Shown here: piece after piece, positions 45,900 through 56,357 of the stretch | Layout of the letters: every line of letters begins with the position of its first letter | Numbering within the stretch: the first letter of the stretch is position 1 | Notes under the pieces: generated by a model | Told to the model about the DNA's origin: nothing | Database searches by the model: none | Seen by the model: only the letters and a program-made list of their open reading frames with translations | Assembly (NCBI RefSeq): GCF_003003285.1 | Contig: NZ_PVTP01000001.1 | Coordinates: forward strand, 372,001 to 436,000 | Direction: 5' to 3' | Source: Yoonia maritima | Lineage (GTDB): Bacteria > Pseudomonadota > Alphaproteobacteria > Rhodobacterales > Rhodobacteraceae | Length of the DNA stretch: 64,000 nucleotides | Program-made: the position numbers and the translations under genes

Positions 45900-46901
45900 A
45901 TGACTGTTCCTTTGGCAAATAACGAATCGATCATGCTCAACGATGTGGCTTTGCAGCCTCCCGTTGCGCTTGCGCCATTGGCGGGCATTACCGATCTCCC
46001 GTTTCGGCAGCTTGTCGCGTCTTTTGGCGCGGGCTGGGTTGTGAGTGAAATGGTCGCGAGTCAGGAAATGGTTCAGGCCAAGCCCGGGGTGCGCGAACGT
46101 GCCGAGCTTGGCTATGACCAAGAGGGTACAGCCGTTCAGATCGCCGGGCGCGATGCCTATTGGATGGCCGAGGCAGCCCGCATGATAGAGGCCAATGGCG
46201 CGGCCATGATCGATATCAATATGGGATGCCCTGCGAAAAAGGTGACCAACGGTTATTCAGGCTCGGCATTACTACGAACACCTGATCACGCCTTGTCGTT
46301 GATCGAGGCCGTAGTGAATGCCGTAAACGTGCCCGTCACCTTAAAGACACGGCTAGGTTGGGATGATGACAGCCTCAACGCCGCTGACGTTGCTAAGCGT
46401 GCGGAAGATGCTGGGATCAAACTGGTTACGATCCACGGGCGTACGCGATGTCAGTTTTACAAAGGTGCCGCCGACTGGTCTGCGATTGGCGCAATCAAAT
46501 ATGCCGTCACGATCCCTGTCATCGCAAACGGCGACATTATTGATGCAGCCACTGCACGTCAGGCGTTGGACCTGTCAGAGGCTGATGGCGTGATGATCGG
46601 GCGTGGCGCGCAGGGGCGGCCTTGGGTCCTGGCGCAAGTTGCAACCGCACTTCATGGCGGGCCGGACGTGAAAGTCCCAGAAGGGGATGCTTTAGTCAAT
46701 CTGGTCAGCACTCATTATGAGGCAATGCTGTCGTTCTATGGAGCTGAATTGGGGCGCAAAGTCTCTCGTAAGCATTTGGGTTGGTACATGGATGATACCC
46801 AAGCCGATCCAGTCTTGCGCAAAGCCATTTTGACCCACGCAGACCCGCGCGATGTCTTGCGTGATCTTCCCGAAGCTCTTAGCCAAAAGGTACCCGCATG
46901 A
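45900..46901 (+). CDS. dusB: tRNA-dihydrouridine synthase B (NifR3 type)
   Basis: Flavoprotein reducing uridine to dihydrouridine in tRNA. 333 residues: VALAPLAGITDLPFRQL at the N-terminus, catalytic Cys in INMGCPAKKVTNGYSGSALL, TIHGRTR, and VIANGDI (FMN phosphate site). ATG 45900 and ATG 45933 are both possible; neither has a good ribosome site. It is the first gene of the dusB-ntrBC block, as in Rhodobacter (nifR3), and overlaps ntrB by 4 nt. Confidence 0.94.
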   Translation: MTVPLANNESIMLNDVALQPPVALAPLAGITDLPFRQLVASFGAGWVVSEMVASQEMVQAKPGVRERAELGYDQEGTAVQIAGRDAYWMAEAARMIEANGAAMIDINMGCPAKKVTNGYSGSALLRTPDHALSLIEAVVNAVNVPVTLKTRLGWDDDSLNAADVAKRAEDAGIKLVTIHGRTRCQFYKGAADWSAIGAIKYAVTIPVIANGDIIDAATARQALDLSEADGVMIGRGAQGRPWVLAQVATALHGGPDVKVPEGDALVNLVSTHYEAMLSFYGAELGRKVSRKHLGWYMDDTQADPVLRKAILTHADPRDVLRDLPEALSQKVPA

Positions 46902-47974
46902 TACTTGATACTGCGCTTTGGTCGTCTTTGCCTGTGCCCGCGTTAATGTTGGATGGGGATGACTTGATTATCTCTAGCAACCCAGCCGCTGAAAGTTTTC
47001 TGAACATGTCCAGCAAATCGCTGACAGGTCAGCGGATTTGGGAAAAGGTCATGATCGACGCACCGCTTGAGGAGCCATTCGATCGTGCCCGCAAGAACCG
47101 GTCGTCGCTGTTTGTGAACGACGTGAACGTTGGTAGCGGTGAACGTGCACCGATGATGTGTAACCTGCAATTCGCGCCATTGCAGGGCAGCGAAGAGGTC
47201 ATGATCGTGATGATCAGCCCGCGCGAAATTGCGAGCCGCGTGAACCAGCATCATTCGTCCGAAAAGGCCGCGAAATCGGCGATCGGTATGGCTGAAATGC
47301 TTGCCCATGAAATCAAGAACCCACTGGCTGGAATTACAGGTGCGGCACAGCTTCTTTCGATGGGGCTCAGCACTGAAGATCAGGAAATGACGGACCTGAT
47401 CGTCGAAGAAAGCCGCCGTATCGTGAAGCTACTGGAGCAGGTGGAACAATTTGGGAATCTGCGGCCGCCGTTGTTGAAGGCTGTCAATATTCACGACATT
47501 CTAGATCGCGCACGACAGTCAGCCTCAGTCGGGTTTGGCGCACATATGCTTTATATAGAAGACTACGATCCATCATTGCCGCAGACCTTGGCGGATGGGG
47601 ATCAACTGCTGCAGGTCTTTTTGAACCTGCTGAAAAACGCATCAGAAGCAAACAAAGAAGGTGGGGCAATTCGCCTTCACACCTTTTATGACACTTCGCT
47701 GCGAGTGCGTCGTTCTGATGGAACGCAGGCGCGTCTGCCGCTTCAGATCGAAATCATCGACAATGGTCCTGGCTTACCGCCCGAGATTGCAAACGACATA
47801 TTTGAACCATTTGTGTCTGGTAAAGAAAACGGCACCGGTCTTGGGCTGGCGCTTGTGTCAAAGCTCATCAGCGATGGGGGCGGCTGGATTACAGTTGATA
47901 GCGTCCCCGGTCGCACTGTGTTCCGCATATCTTTACCACTGGCACCAAAAGAGACCGAAGTAGGAGAAAACTAA
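46898..47974 (+). CDS. ntrB: Nitrogen sensor histidine kinase NtrB (GlnL)
   Basis: 358 residues: PAS domain (about 10-115), phosphoacceptor His137 in [13 protein letters not shown], and the ATPase domain with [12 protein letters not shown] (N box), IIDNGPGLP (G1), [18 protein letters not shown] (F and G2 boxes). No membrane segment, as expected for a cytoplasmic kinase controlled by PII protein. It ends in a TAATG overlap with ntrC, its response-regulator partner. Confidence 0.95.
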   Translation: MILDTALWSSLPVPALMLDGDDLIISSNPAAESFLNMSSKSLTGQRIWEKVMIDAPLEEPFDRARKNRSSLFVNDVNVGSGERAPMMCNLQFAPLQGSEEVMIVMISPREIASRVNQHHSSEKAAKSAIGMAEMLAHEIKNPLAGITGAAQLLSMGLSTEDQEMTDLIVEESRRIVKLLEQVEQFGNLRPPLLKAVNIHDILDRARQSASVGFGAHMLYIEDYDPSLPQTLADGDQLLQVFLNLLKNASEANKEGGAIRLHTFYDTSLRVRRSDGTQARLPLQIEIIDNGPGLPPEIANDIFEPFVSGKENGTGLGLALVSKLISDGGGWITVDSVPGRTVFRISLPLAPKETEVGEN

Positions 47975-49347
47975 TGGACGGTACCGTTCTTGTTGCAGAT
48001 GATGACCGGACAATCCGGACCGTACTGACTCAAGCGTTGACGCGGGCAGGGTGCAAAGTACACGCGACATCGTCACTGGTGACTTTGATGCGTTGGGTTG
48101 ATGAAGGCAAAGGCGATCTTGTCATTTCAGATGTGGTGATGCCGGATGGAAATGGGCTTGATCAGCTCCCTAAAATTGCAGCGGCCCGGCCGGGTTTGCC
48201 GGTTATTGTCATATCGGCGCAAAACACGATTATGACCGCAATTCAGGCCGCTGAGGCGGACGCCTATGACTATTTGCCAAAACCGTTCGATTTGCCCGAC
48301 CTTATGAAGCGCGCAGCACGTGCATTGGAAGTGAAGCGGCGCGCTCCTAACACACGAAACGTCGATACGGTTGCATCTGAGCAAGCCGGCGATTTGCCCT
48401 TGGTTGGCCGCACGCCGGTCATGCAGGCGCTGTACCGGCTTGTCGCGCGTGTGATGAATACGCAATTGCCAGTTTTGATTACTGGTGAAAGTGGCACAGG
48501 GAAATCGCTGATTGCGCGCGCTGTGCATGATTTTTCGGATCGTCGCAGTCTGCCGTTCGTGGTGGTTTCCGCTGCTGATTTAGAAGGTATGGATGGCCCG
48601 TCTGCGGTTCTAAGCCGTGCGAAGGGCGGGTCGATCCTATTTGATGAAGTCAGCGACCTTTCGGATGATGCTCAAGGGCGGATCGTACGGATGCTTGATG
48701 CGCTTGGCGACAACGCGCCGCGCATCATGGCGACGTCTCAGTCTGACCTGATGGCCCGCATGGAAGACGGCAAGTTCCGTGAGGATCTGTTTTATCGCCT
48801 TGGCGGCGTGACGGTTGATGTTCCTTCGTTACGTGAACGTGTGGATGACATCCCCTTGCTTGCGGAACATTTCCTCGCCCGTTCTGAACGCGACGGTGCG
48901 CCCGTCCGCCGCTTTGGCGAATCTGCATTGGAATTGGTTCGCGCCTATAGCTGGCCGGGCAATGTGCGTCAGTTAGAAAACGCGGTGCGTCGTCTGGTCT
49001 TTACGGCTGCAGAGGAAGAGATCACCCGTGCCGAGGTCGAAATGGTCTTGGGTAACCAGCCTGCAATAGAACCGCTACGATCTGGAGGAGAGGGGGAAAA
49101 GCTTTCTGCGAGCGTCGGAAAACATCTGCGGCGTTACTTTGACTTGCATGGTGGCGTGCTGCCGCCGCCGGGCCTATACAATCGCATTTTGAAAGAGGTT
49201 GAAGGGCCGTTGATTGAAATTGCGCTGGATGCGACCGGCGGAAATCAGGCCAAATGTGCTGATTTACTTGGTATCAACCGCAATACTTTGCGTAAGAAGA
49301 TCACTGACCTCGATATCCGCGTGACACGCCGCCGCAAATTGATGTAA
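47974..49347 (+). CDS. ntrC: Nitrogen response regulator NtrC, GAFTGA-less alphaproteobacterial type
   Basis: 457 residues: receiver with Asp53 ([13 protein letters not shown]), AAA+ domain with Walker [13 protein letters not shown], Walker [11 protein letters not shown], and a Fis-type HTH ([20 protein letters not shown]). The region between Walker A and B reads [18 protein letters not shown], so the GAFTGA loop that contacts sigma54 is missing. NtrC of Rhodobacter capsulatus has the same gap and activates sigma70 promoters; the same mode is inferred here. Confidence 0.95.
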   Translation: MDGTVLVADDDRTIRTVLTQALTRAGCKVHATSSLVTLMRWVDEGKGDLVISDVVMPDGNGLDQLPKIAAARPGLPVIVISAQNTIMTAIQAAEADAYDYLPKPFDLPDLMKRAARALEVKRRAPNTRNVDTVASEQAGDLPLVGRTPVMQALYRLVARVMNTQLPVLITGESGTGKSLIARAVHDFSDRRSLPFVVVSAADLEGMDGPSAVLSRAKGGSILFDEVSDLSDDAQGRIVRMLDALGDNAPRIMATSQSDLMARMEDGKFREDLFYRLGGVTVDVPSLRERVDDIPLLAEHFLARSERDGAPVRRFGESALELVRAYSWPGNVRQLENAVRRLVFTAAEEEITRAEVEMVLGNQPAIEPLRSGGEGEKLSASVGKHLRRYFDLHGGVLPPPGLYNRILKEVEGPLIEIALDATGGNQAKCADLLGINRNTLRKKITDLDIRVTRRRKLM

Positions 49348-49449
49348 AACCGCAACAGGACCGTGGCGGATGTGCTTCTATGATGCATAGCTGCCACGTG
49401 TACCGGCGGCAATGTGGGAAAACCCACCTAAATAAAATGAGACTGAGGC

Positions 49450-51699
49450 GTGCGGCGTACCTTTTGGGCCTCTTATATGATGCGGTTTGCGCGTTGGCAG
49501 CGCCAACGGCATGTGCAAAGCTTGTTCACCGGCGCATTGATTGTCGCGGGACCCATTCTTGCCGTTATCACATACGTCATCATCGGTCCTTGGGGACAAG
49601 GCGCTTCGTCATCGCAGCTGCGGCTGATTCTTTTATCTGACCTTGTATATGTGTTGGTCGTTATGGCTGTTGTCATGCGCCAGGTCGCACGGATGGTTGC
49701 CGCGCGACGGGCAAAATCGGCAGGGTCGCGATTGCACTTACGGCTTACAGGTGTGTTTGCGGTTTCCGCTTTGATCCCCACGGTCCTTGTCGCTGTTTTC
49801 TCAGTTTTACTGATCTCGGTCGCGCTTGATGGGCTATTTTCCGAACCCGTTGGTAATGTTTTGCGAACATCATTGACCACTGCGCAGGCCTACGAAGAGG
49901 AACACCGCCAAGAATTGACCCGCGATGCAACTGGTCTGGCCGGGTTTCTGAATCGTGAACGACAAGCAAACCTGTTTATGGATGATGGAGAAGTGCGGCG
50001 TGCGCTTGGGGATGTGCAGCCACAAATCGATAGATCGCTGTCTGAAGCCTATGTCGTTGACGGTAACGGCGCAATATCGGCGCGCGGATCAGGGTCATAT
50101 GATTTTGATTATGAACGACCAAGTGATGAAAATTTCGCCGATGCTGATGCTCTTGGACTAGCGATTATCGAAGACGTTGAAAATAACGAATTCCGTGCTC
50201 TGATGCCGTTAACGGCATTTCGCAACCGATACCTTTACGTCACACGAAGTGTGGACGGCAACGTACTGTCTTTGTTGAATGATACAACCCAAACAGTCGA
50301 GCAGTATGAGCTGTTGGCGAATGAACGCGGTAAAATGTTATTCCAGTTCGGCCTATTGTATCTTGGGTTTGCAGTCATTCTGATCCTTGCTGCGATTTGG
50401 GGCGGGCTTTGGTTCGCAGAGCGTTTGTCGCGGCCAATTGGTCGCTTGGTGTCAGCATCGCAACGCGTCGGTGCGGGTGATTTGGATGTGCGTGTTATCG
50501 AAGACGATGGTGATGACGAAATTTCACAATTAGGGCATTTCTTTAATTTGATGACCGGTCAGCTTAAGGGGCAGCGCGACGAGCTGTTAGAGACCAACCG
50601 TCTAACAGAACAACGCCGGCGGCTGTTCGATTCCGTTCTTAGTTCAGTGACTTCAGGTGTTGTTGGGTTGGATGCTGATGGCCGCGTTACGCTTGTTAAT
50701 CCGTCAGCGCAGCGTCTTTTGTCGGTGAACCCCGATCACGGCCCAACCGCGCTTCCGCTTGCGATCCCCGAATTTTCAGACCTATTTGGTCAAATGATTG
50801 CCGCTGGTGCGGATAATGTACAAGATCAAGTCAACCTGATCCGTAAAGGGCAGCAAGAAAGCTTATTGGTGCGCATGTCGCCACGCCGAAACGCTGTTGG
50901 TGCGCTCGAGGGGTATGTTGTGGCATTTGATGACGTGACCGACCTTGTAAGCGCGCAGCGCATGGCGGCGTGGGGTGATGTTGCACGTCGTATTGCGCAT
51001 GAAATCAAAAACCCTCTTACACCTATCCAGCTATCCGCCGAACGGATCAAACGTAAGTTTGCAAGCCAATTGGGCGATGACGCCAGCAAGCTGGAACAAA
51101 TGACAGATGTCATCGTACGGCAGACGAATGACTTGCGCCGTATCGTCGATGACTTTTCGAAATTTGCACGGATGCCGGAGCCGCAGATGGCCGTGGCCGA
51201 TTTAACGCAGCTTGTCGCTGATGCTGTCGCTTTGCAAAAGGCAGGTCAGCCCGATGTTAAAATTACGGCAACCCTTCCTGTTGAAACCATCTTGGCTGAC
51301 ATGGACGGTACAATGATTAGCCAGGCGTTGACAAACTTGATTAAGAATGCTGGTGAAGCTACTGAAACTTATATGGAAAAAAATGAAGTGGGGGATTACA
51401 ATCCGCAAGTGCGTGTTGTGATGTCGCAGCACGATAACCATGTGCGGATCAGTGTGTCCGACAATGGGATTGGTCTCCCGGAAGATAGAACGCGTTTGTT
51501 TGAACCATATGTGACAACTCGCGACAAAGGGACGGGGCTTGGGCTGCCAATCGTGAAGAAAATTATCGAAGAACACAGCGGGACATTGACCTTAACAGAC
51601 GCTGAAATCTTCGAAGGACAGGACCATGCGGGTGCCTGTGCGATCATTCAACTACCATTAATGTCTGCCGACGCGCAGACCATAAAAATACCAGCATGA
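49450..51699 (+). CDS. ntrY: Membrane sensor histidine kinase NtrY
   Basis: 749 residues: three N-terminal membrane helices (about 25-110), a periplasmic region, a fourth helix (about 290-315), HAMP (RLSRPIGRLVSASQRVGAGD), PAS (LFDSVLSSVTSGVVGLDADG) and kinase core with [20 protein letters not shown] (phospho-His), NLIKNAGEA, and FEPYVTTRDKGTGLGLPI. The start is uncertain: GTG 49450 gives the longest form; ATG 49477/49480 lacks a ribosome site. NtrYX responds to nitrogen or redox/oxygen signals. A 102-nt gap separates it from ntrC. Confidence 0.93.
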   Translation: MRRTFWASYMMRFARWQRQRHVQSLFTGALIVAGPILAVITYVIIGPWGQGASSSQLRLILLSDLVYVLVVMAVVMRQVARMVAARRAKSAGSRLHLRLTGVFAVSALIPTVLVAVFSVLLISVALDGLFSEPVGNVLRTSLTTAQAYEEEHRQELTRDATGLAGFLNRERQANLFMDDGEVRRALGDVQPQIDRSLSEAYVVDGNGAISARGSGSYDFDYERPSDENFADADALGLAIIEDVENNEFRALMPLTAFRNRYLYVTRSVDGNVLSLLNDTTQTVEQYELLANERGKMLFQFGLLYLGFAVILILAAIWGGLWFAERLSRPIGRLVSASQRVGAGDLDVRVIEDDGDDEISQLGHFFNLMTGQLKGQRDELLETNRLTEQRRRLFDSVLSSVTSGVVGLDADGRVTLVNPSAQRLLSVNPDHGPTALPLAIPEFSDLFGQMIAAGADNVQDQVNLIRKGQQESLLVRMSPRRNAVGALEGYVVAFDDVTDLVSAQRMAAWGDVARRIAHEIKNPLTPIQLSAERIKRKFASQLGDDASKLEQMTDVIVRQTNDLRRIVDDFSKFARMPEPQMAVADLTQLVADAVALQKAGQPDVKITATLPVETILADMDGTMISQALTNLIKNAGEATETYMEKNEVGDYNPQVRVVMSQHDNHVRISVSDNGIGLPEDRTRLFEPYVTTRDKGTGLGLPIVKKIIEEHSGTLTLTDAEIFEGQDHAGACAIIQLPLMSADAQTIKIPA

Positions 51700-51707
51700 G
51701 GACGATG

Positions 51708-53111
51708 ATGGGCGATATTTTAATTACCGATGATGAACGCGATATTCGAGAACTCATTTCCGATATTCTAAAGGACGAAGGCTATACAACCCGGCTTGCG
51801 GGGACGTCTGACGAATGTATGGCGCAGATTGCCAAGGCTCCTCCGGCGCTGATGATCTTAGATATTTGGCTTAAAGATAGCGGCATGGATGGGATCGATA
51901 TTCTGAAATCGGTCAAAAGAGACCATCCCGACATTCCGGTTGTGATCATTTCGGGTCACGGCAATATCGAAATTGCGGTCGCTGCAATTAAGCAGGGCGC
52001 TTATGATTTCATTGAAAAACCGTTTAACATCGACCAGCTACTTGTTGTGATCCGTCGTGCGATGGAAACATCGCGTTTACGGCGTGAAAACGTTGCGCTG
52101 AAACGTGGCGATGTCGCGAGCGCTGAGATGCTTGGGGATAGTGCAGCATTCCGCACGTTGAAATCGCAGTTGGATAAGGTCACAAAGTCAAATGGCCGGG
52201 TGATGCTGACGGGCCCTGCTGGCGTCGGTAAGGAAATCGCGGCGCGTTACATCCATGCGAATTCAAACCGCTCAAGCGCACCATTCATCACTGTGAACTC
52301 AGCTTCGATTGAACCTGATCGCATGGAGGAAGTGCTATTTGGACGCGAAGACAGTGGGCGCGGCATTGAACCCGGTTTGCTCGAAGAAGCAAATGGCGGT
52401 GTGATCTATTTCGATGAAATCGCTGATATGCCATTGGGAACGCAGTCAAAGATACTTCGTGTTCTTGTAGATCAACGGTTCCAGCGGGTTGGTGGCGCTG
52501 ATAAAATTCAAGTCGATTTGCGGGTGGTATCAAGCACTAACCGTGACCTGCCCATGGCAATTGAGGCAGGTACATTTCGCGAAGAACTGTATCACCGACT
52601 GAATGTTGTGCCGATTGCAGTACCTTCGCTTGAAGAACGTCGCGAAGACATTCCTGTGCTTGCGGAACACTTTATCGAAGTATTTAACAAGGCGCAGGGT
52701 TTACCTTTGCGCCAGCTCGCAGATGATGCGCGCGCATTACTTCAAACTATGCTATGGCCGGGGAACGTACGCCAGCTTAAGAACGTGGTTGAACGTGTTC
52801 TAATTCTTGGTGAAAATACCGGTGACATTGCTGCGCGTGAATTACCTACTGGTGAAGAAAGTGGTGGTAGCGACGAAGGACGTATTGTGCTTGCTGGCGG
52901 TCTTGCAACTTTGCCACTACGCGAAGCGCGCGAGCTTTTCGAGCGCGAATACCTACTGACTCAAATCAATCGATTTGGTGGTAATATCAGTCGGACTGCG
53001 ACCTTTGTCGGCATGGAACGCTCAGCGTTGCACCGCAAACTTAAGTCGCTTGGCGTAGTGACAAGCAATAAAGCGGGTGGGCGTGTCGCCTATGTCGAGG
53101 ACGAAGCATAA
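51708..53111 (+). CDS. ntrX: Response regulator NtrX
   Basis: 467 residues from ATG 51708; TGAGGA 5 nt upstream and the conserved start MGDILITDDERD argue against ATG 51696. Receiver Asp52 in LMILDIWLKDSGMDG, AAA+ Walker A LTGPAGVGKEIAAR (Lys present, the usual final Thr/Ser absent), Walker B GVIYFDEIADMP, and a Fis-type HTH at the C-terminus (GGNISRTATFVGMERSALHR). GAFTGA is absent (VLFGREDSGRGI), typical for NtrX. The stop is shared with the trkA start. Confidence 0.94.
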   Translation: MGDILITDDERDIRELISDILKDEGYTTRLAGTSDECMAQIAKAPPALMILDIWLKDSGMDGIDILKSVKRDHPDIPVVIISGHGNIEIAVAAIKQGAYDFIEKPFNIDQLLVVIRRAMETSRLRRENVALKRGDVASAEMLGDSAAFRTLKSQLDKVTKSNGRVMLTGPAGVGKEIAARYIHANSNRSSAPFITVNSASIEPDRMEEVLFGREDSGRGIEPGLLEEANGGVIYFDEIADMPLGTQSKILRVLVDQRFQRVGGADKIQVDLRVVSSTNRDLPMAIEAGTFREELYHRLNVVPIAVPSLEERREDIPVLAEHFIEVFNKAQGLPLRQLADDARALLQTMLWPGNVRQLKNVVERVLILGENTGDIAARELPTGEESGGSDEGRIVLAGGLATLPLREARELFEREYLLTQINRFGGNISRTATFVGMERSALHRKLKSLGVVTSNKAGGRVAYVEDEA

Positions 53112-54487
53112 TGAAAGTCATTATCTGTGGTGCGGGACAGGTCGGCTGGCAAATTGCGCGCCATTTGTCAGGGGAAAAGAACGACGTTACGGTCGTAGAT
53201 AACAACCCCGAACTCGTCCGGCGTGCCACTGATACGTTAGATGTTCAAGGCATTGCCGGGCACGCAAGCTACCCGGACGTGCTTGACCGTGCGGGTGCGC
53301 GTGACGCTGATATGATTATTGCCGCGACCCATTCGGATGAAGTGAATATGGTGACCTGTCAGGTCGCGCATTCGGTATTCGCGGTCCAACGGAAAATCGC
53401 GCGCTTACGTGCGCAAAGCTATCTTGATGCGATCTATTCGGATTTGTACCGTCGCGACCATCTGCCAATCGACGTTGTGATTTCACCCGAAAAAGAAGTC
53501 GCCGAAGCCGCACTACAACGACTCGCGGCGCCTGCTGCTTTTGACACTGAGAGCTTTCTAGAAGGTCGTGGCCAGCTGCTTGGGATTACGATTGATGCAG
53601 ACTGTCCTGTGATTAATACACCGCTGCGGCAATTGACCGATCTGTTTTCAACGCTACGGGCAATCGTTGTTGGTATTCGTCGCGACGGTGCATTATTTGT
53701 ACCGTCACCGGGGGATCAGATTTTTGCGGGCGATGATGTCTATCTCTTTACCGTAACGGAAGACATGACGCGTACGCTTGAAATTTTTGGTAAAACCCAA
53801 GCAAAGCAAGATCGTATTGTGATTATTGGCGGCGGTAATGTTGGTTTAGGTGTGGCGCAGTCATTGGAAACACGGACCGAACGGGTCAGAGTTAAGGTGA
53901 TTGAAAAAGATCGTACGATTGCTGAAAACGCCGCTGATGCACTGGATCGGACGATCGTGCTGCATGGTGATGGTTTGAATAGCAGCTTGCTAGAAGAGGC
54001 GAATATTTCAACAGCAGACGCTGTTCTTGCTGTGACTGACGACGATAAGACCAACATGCTGGTGTCGGTTCGCGCCAAAGAAATGGGCTGTTCTATGGCG
54101 ATTTGTTTGATCAACGACCCAACATTGGTGCCGCTGATGGCTCCGCTTAATATCGACGCCTATATCAACCCACGTGCAACCACCGTTAGCTCTATTCTAC
54201 GTCACATCCGGCATGGACGTGTGCGTGGGGTTTATTCTATTGGTGACGCAGAAGCCGAAGTGATTGAGGCGCAAGTGCTTGGCACATCGCCAATCGCAGG
54301 GCAAAAAATCAAAGAGATTTCATTCCCTGAAGGTACCTTGATTGGTGGGCTTATGAAGCAGAACAAATTCATCAAACCAACAGGTGAGACGCGTATTGAA
54401 GAAGGCGATGTCATCGCGATTTTCGCGATGAGCAGCGATGTGCCAGAGGTTGAACGCCTCTTGCAGGTTTCGATCGATTTCTTCTAA
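53111..54487 (+). CDS. trkA: Trk system K+ uptake regulatory subunit TrkA
   Basis: 458 residues with two RCK N/C repeats: first Rossmann motif IICGAGQVGWQIARHL at the N-terminus, second IVIIGGGNVGLGVAQSLE near residue 237, each followed by an RCK-C domain. It binds NAD(H) and gates TrkH. Start overlaps ntrX by one base, and the stop overlaps trkH by one base, so the four genes are translationally coupled. Confidence 0.95.
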   Translation: MKVIICGAGQVGWQIARHLSGEKNDVTVVDNNPELVRRATDTLDVQGIAGHASYPDVLDRAGARDADMIIAATHSDEVNMVTCQVAHSVFAVQRKIARLRAQSYLDAIYSDLYRRDHLPIDVVISPEKEVAEAALQRLAAPAAFDTESFLEGRGQLLGITIDADCPVINTPLRQLTDLFSTLRAIVVGIRRDGALFVPSPGDQIFAGDDVYLFTVTEDMTRTLEIFGKTQAKQDRIVIIGGGNVGLGVAQSLETRTERVRVKVIEKDRTIAENAADALDRTIVLHGDGLNSSLLEEANISTADAVLAVTDDDKTNMLVSVRAKEMGCSMAICLINDPTLVPLMAPLNIDAYINPRATTVSSILRHIRHGRVRGVYSIGDAEAEVIEAQVLGTSPIAGQKIKEISFPEGTLIGGLMKQNKFIKPTGETRIEEGDVIAIFAMSSDVPEVERLLQVSIDFF

Positions 54488-56007
54488 TGAATTGGATCGT
54501 TAAGCTCCCGTTTTTTGTGATCCTGATGGGGTTGGGTGCGATTGCCATGCTTGTTCCCGCTGCGCACGGCGCGATCATGGATGACTTTAACGCCATGCGC
54601 GTGTTCTTTTATGGGTTTGTTTTGTTTTCCATCCTGACGTTGATTGTTGGGCTGACGACTGCAGGCTATGCACCGACCAACGTTGCGCGCAGCCAATTGA
54701 TTGGCCTGCTGTCTGCATTTACGTTGTTGCCACTGATGTTTGCTGTCCCGTTTTACGAGGCTATCGGCAACACGACCTATCTGAACGCGTGGTTCGAGAT
54801 GGTGTCGAGCTTCACAACGACAGGCGCAACAGTTTACGACACCTCTGGGCGGCTAACACCGTCATTGCATTTATGGCGTGCATTGGTTGGCTGGCTAGGT
54901 GGGTTGCTGATATGGGTAACTGCGGTTTCCATTTTTGCTCCAATGAACCTTGGCGGATTTGAGGTGCGCGCGACCACAAATATTGGTAAAGGCGCCGCGG
55001 TAAGCCTAAGCCAGATTTCCCGTATCGCCGACCCGTCCGAGCGTTTGGTGCGCTACACGCTGTCATTGACGCCGATTTATGTCGGCCTGACATTTCTGCT
55101 GTGGATCGGTCTCGTGGTTGCGGGGGAATTCCCTTACATTGCTTTGTGTCATGCAATGTCGACCCTTTCGACGTCCGGAATATCGCCGATTGATGGACTA
55201 TATTATGCAGCGTCTGGGTTCTGGGGCGAATTGCTGATTTTCGCCTTTTTTATCTTTGCGTTGTCTCGTCTGACGTTTAGCCGAGGTTTGATCGGGGAGC
55301 GTGAACAGGGCCTACTGCGTGATCCTGAATTTCGAACGGCGCTGGTTCTCATTGGACTTGTGACTGCAGGGCTATTCCTACGTCACTTCATCGCGGCAAC
55401 TGACCGGCAGACTGTGGTATCGATTCAGGAATTTATCGGTGCATTCTGGGGAACGTTGTTTACCGTTACTTCTTTTCTCACGACAACAGGCTTTGAATCG
55501 CATTTTTGGGGTGGTGCTGCTTCATGGTCAGGGTTGCAAACGCCTGGGTTGTTTTTGACTGGCATGGCGCTGATTGGTGGCGGGGTCGCAACCACTGCCG
55601 GCGGTGTAAAACTGTTGCGGATTTATGCACTTTATCGCCACGGTGAACGCGAACAAGAACGGCTACTCCACCCGTCTTCTATCGGGGGGGGCGGCAAAGA
55701 GGCACGCCGTATCCGTAAGCAGGGTGCCTATATTTCTTGGATTTTCTTCATGCTGTTCGCGCTTAGTATTGCGGGGGTCATGACCCTAATGTCGTTGACC
55801 GGCGTGCAATTCGAAACATCTATGGTTCTTAGCGTTTCCGCATTGTCAACAACTGGACCGTTGGCCGCGGTTGCAGCCGAAGTGCCAATTGCATATTCTG
55901 GCATTCCAGATGTTGCTAAGGTTATTTTGGCCGCTGCCATGGTACTTGGTCGTTTGGAAACATTGGCAATTATTGCGCTATTTAATCCTGAAATTTGGCG
56001 CGGTTAA
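54487..56007 (+). CDS. trkH: Trk system K+ uptake membrane subunit TrkH
   Basis: 506 residues, about eleven membrane helices with four pore loops, including SSFTTTGATVYD and TSFLTTTGFESHFWG and LSVSALSTTGPLAAV, which supply the glycine filter residues. It forms the K+-conducting dimer gated by TrkA. Ends before a 114-nt gap holding a weak hairpin-T tract and the hfq ribosome site. Confidence 0.94.
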   Translation: MNWIVKLPFFVILMGLGAIAMLVPAAHGAIMDDFNAMRVFFYGFVLFSILTLIVGLTTAGYAPTNVARSQLIGLLSAFTLLPLMFAVPFYEAIGNTTYLNAWFEMVSSFTTTGATVYDTSGRLTPSLHLWRALVGWLGGLLIWVTAVSIFAPMNLGGFEVRATTNIGKGAAVSLSQISRIADPSERLVRYTLSLTPIYVGLTFLLWIGLVVAGEFPYIALCHAMSTLSTSGISPIDGLYYAASGFWGELLIFAFFIFALSRLTFSRGLIGEREQGLLRDPEFRTALVLIGLVTAGLFLRHFIAATDRQTVVSIQEFIGAFWGTLFTVTSFLTTTGFESHFWGGAASWSGLQTPGLFLTGMALIGGGVATTAGGVKLLRIYALYRHGEREQERLLHPSSIGGGGKEARRIRKQGAYISWIFFMLFALSIAGVMTLMSLTGVQFETSMVLSVSALSTTGPLAAVAAEVPIAYSGIPDVAKVILAAAMVLGRLETLAIIALFNPEIWRG

Positions 56008-56121
56008 CACAGGTTGGTCTGTTTTCTTTTTGGGGCTGGAAACTCTGTCAGGGTCGCGACATACTGCGGCTAACAGCGAGGGGCCGATGCGCGGCCGTAA
56101 TAACAAAAAAAGGGTGTCACA

Positions 56122-56355
56122 ATGGCCGCCGACAAAGCAAATTTGCAAGATGCATTTCTTAACCACGTTCGTAAAACCAAAGTTCCGGTGACGATCTTTC
56201 TGGTGAACGGGGTAAAGTTGCAGGGTGTAATCACATGGTTTGATAGTTTCTGCGTTCTCCTACGTCGCGACGGACAAGCACAGCTTGTCTACAAAAGCGC
56301 GATTTCGACAATCATGCCAGCGCAGCCTATCAGCCTTTATGAAGGCGAAGAATAA
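56122..56355 (+). CDS. hfq: RNA chaperone Hfq
   Basis: 77-residue Sm-fold protein forming a hexameric ring that pairs sRNAs with mRNAs. Sm1 [21 protein letters not shown] and Sm2 with [12 protein letters not shown]. The Sm2 motif has Ser59 where E. coli Hfq has His57 (YKHAIST), the proximal-face residue contacting U-rich RNA. AAGGGTG ribosome site precedes ATG 56122. It lies directly upstream of hflX, the standard order. Confidence 0.96.
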   Translation: MAADKANLQDAFLNHVRKTKVPVTIFLVNGVKLQGVITWFDSFCVLLRRDGQAQLVYKSAISTIMPAQPISLYEGEE

Positions 56356-56357
56356 GA

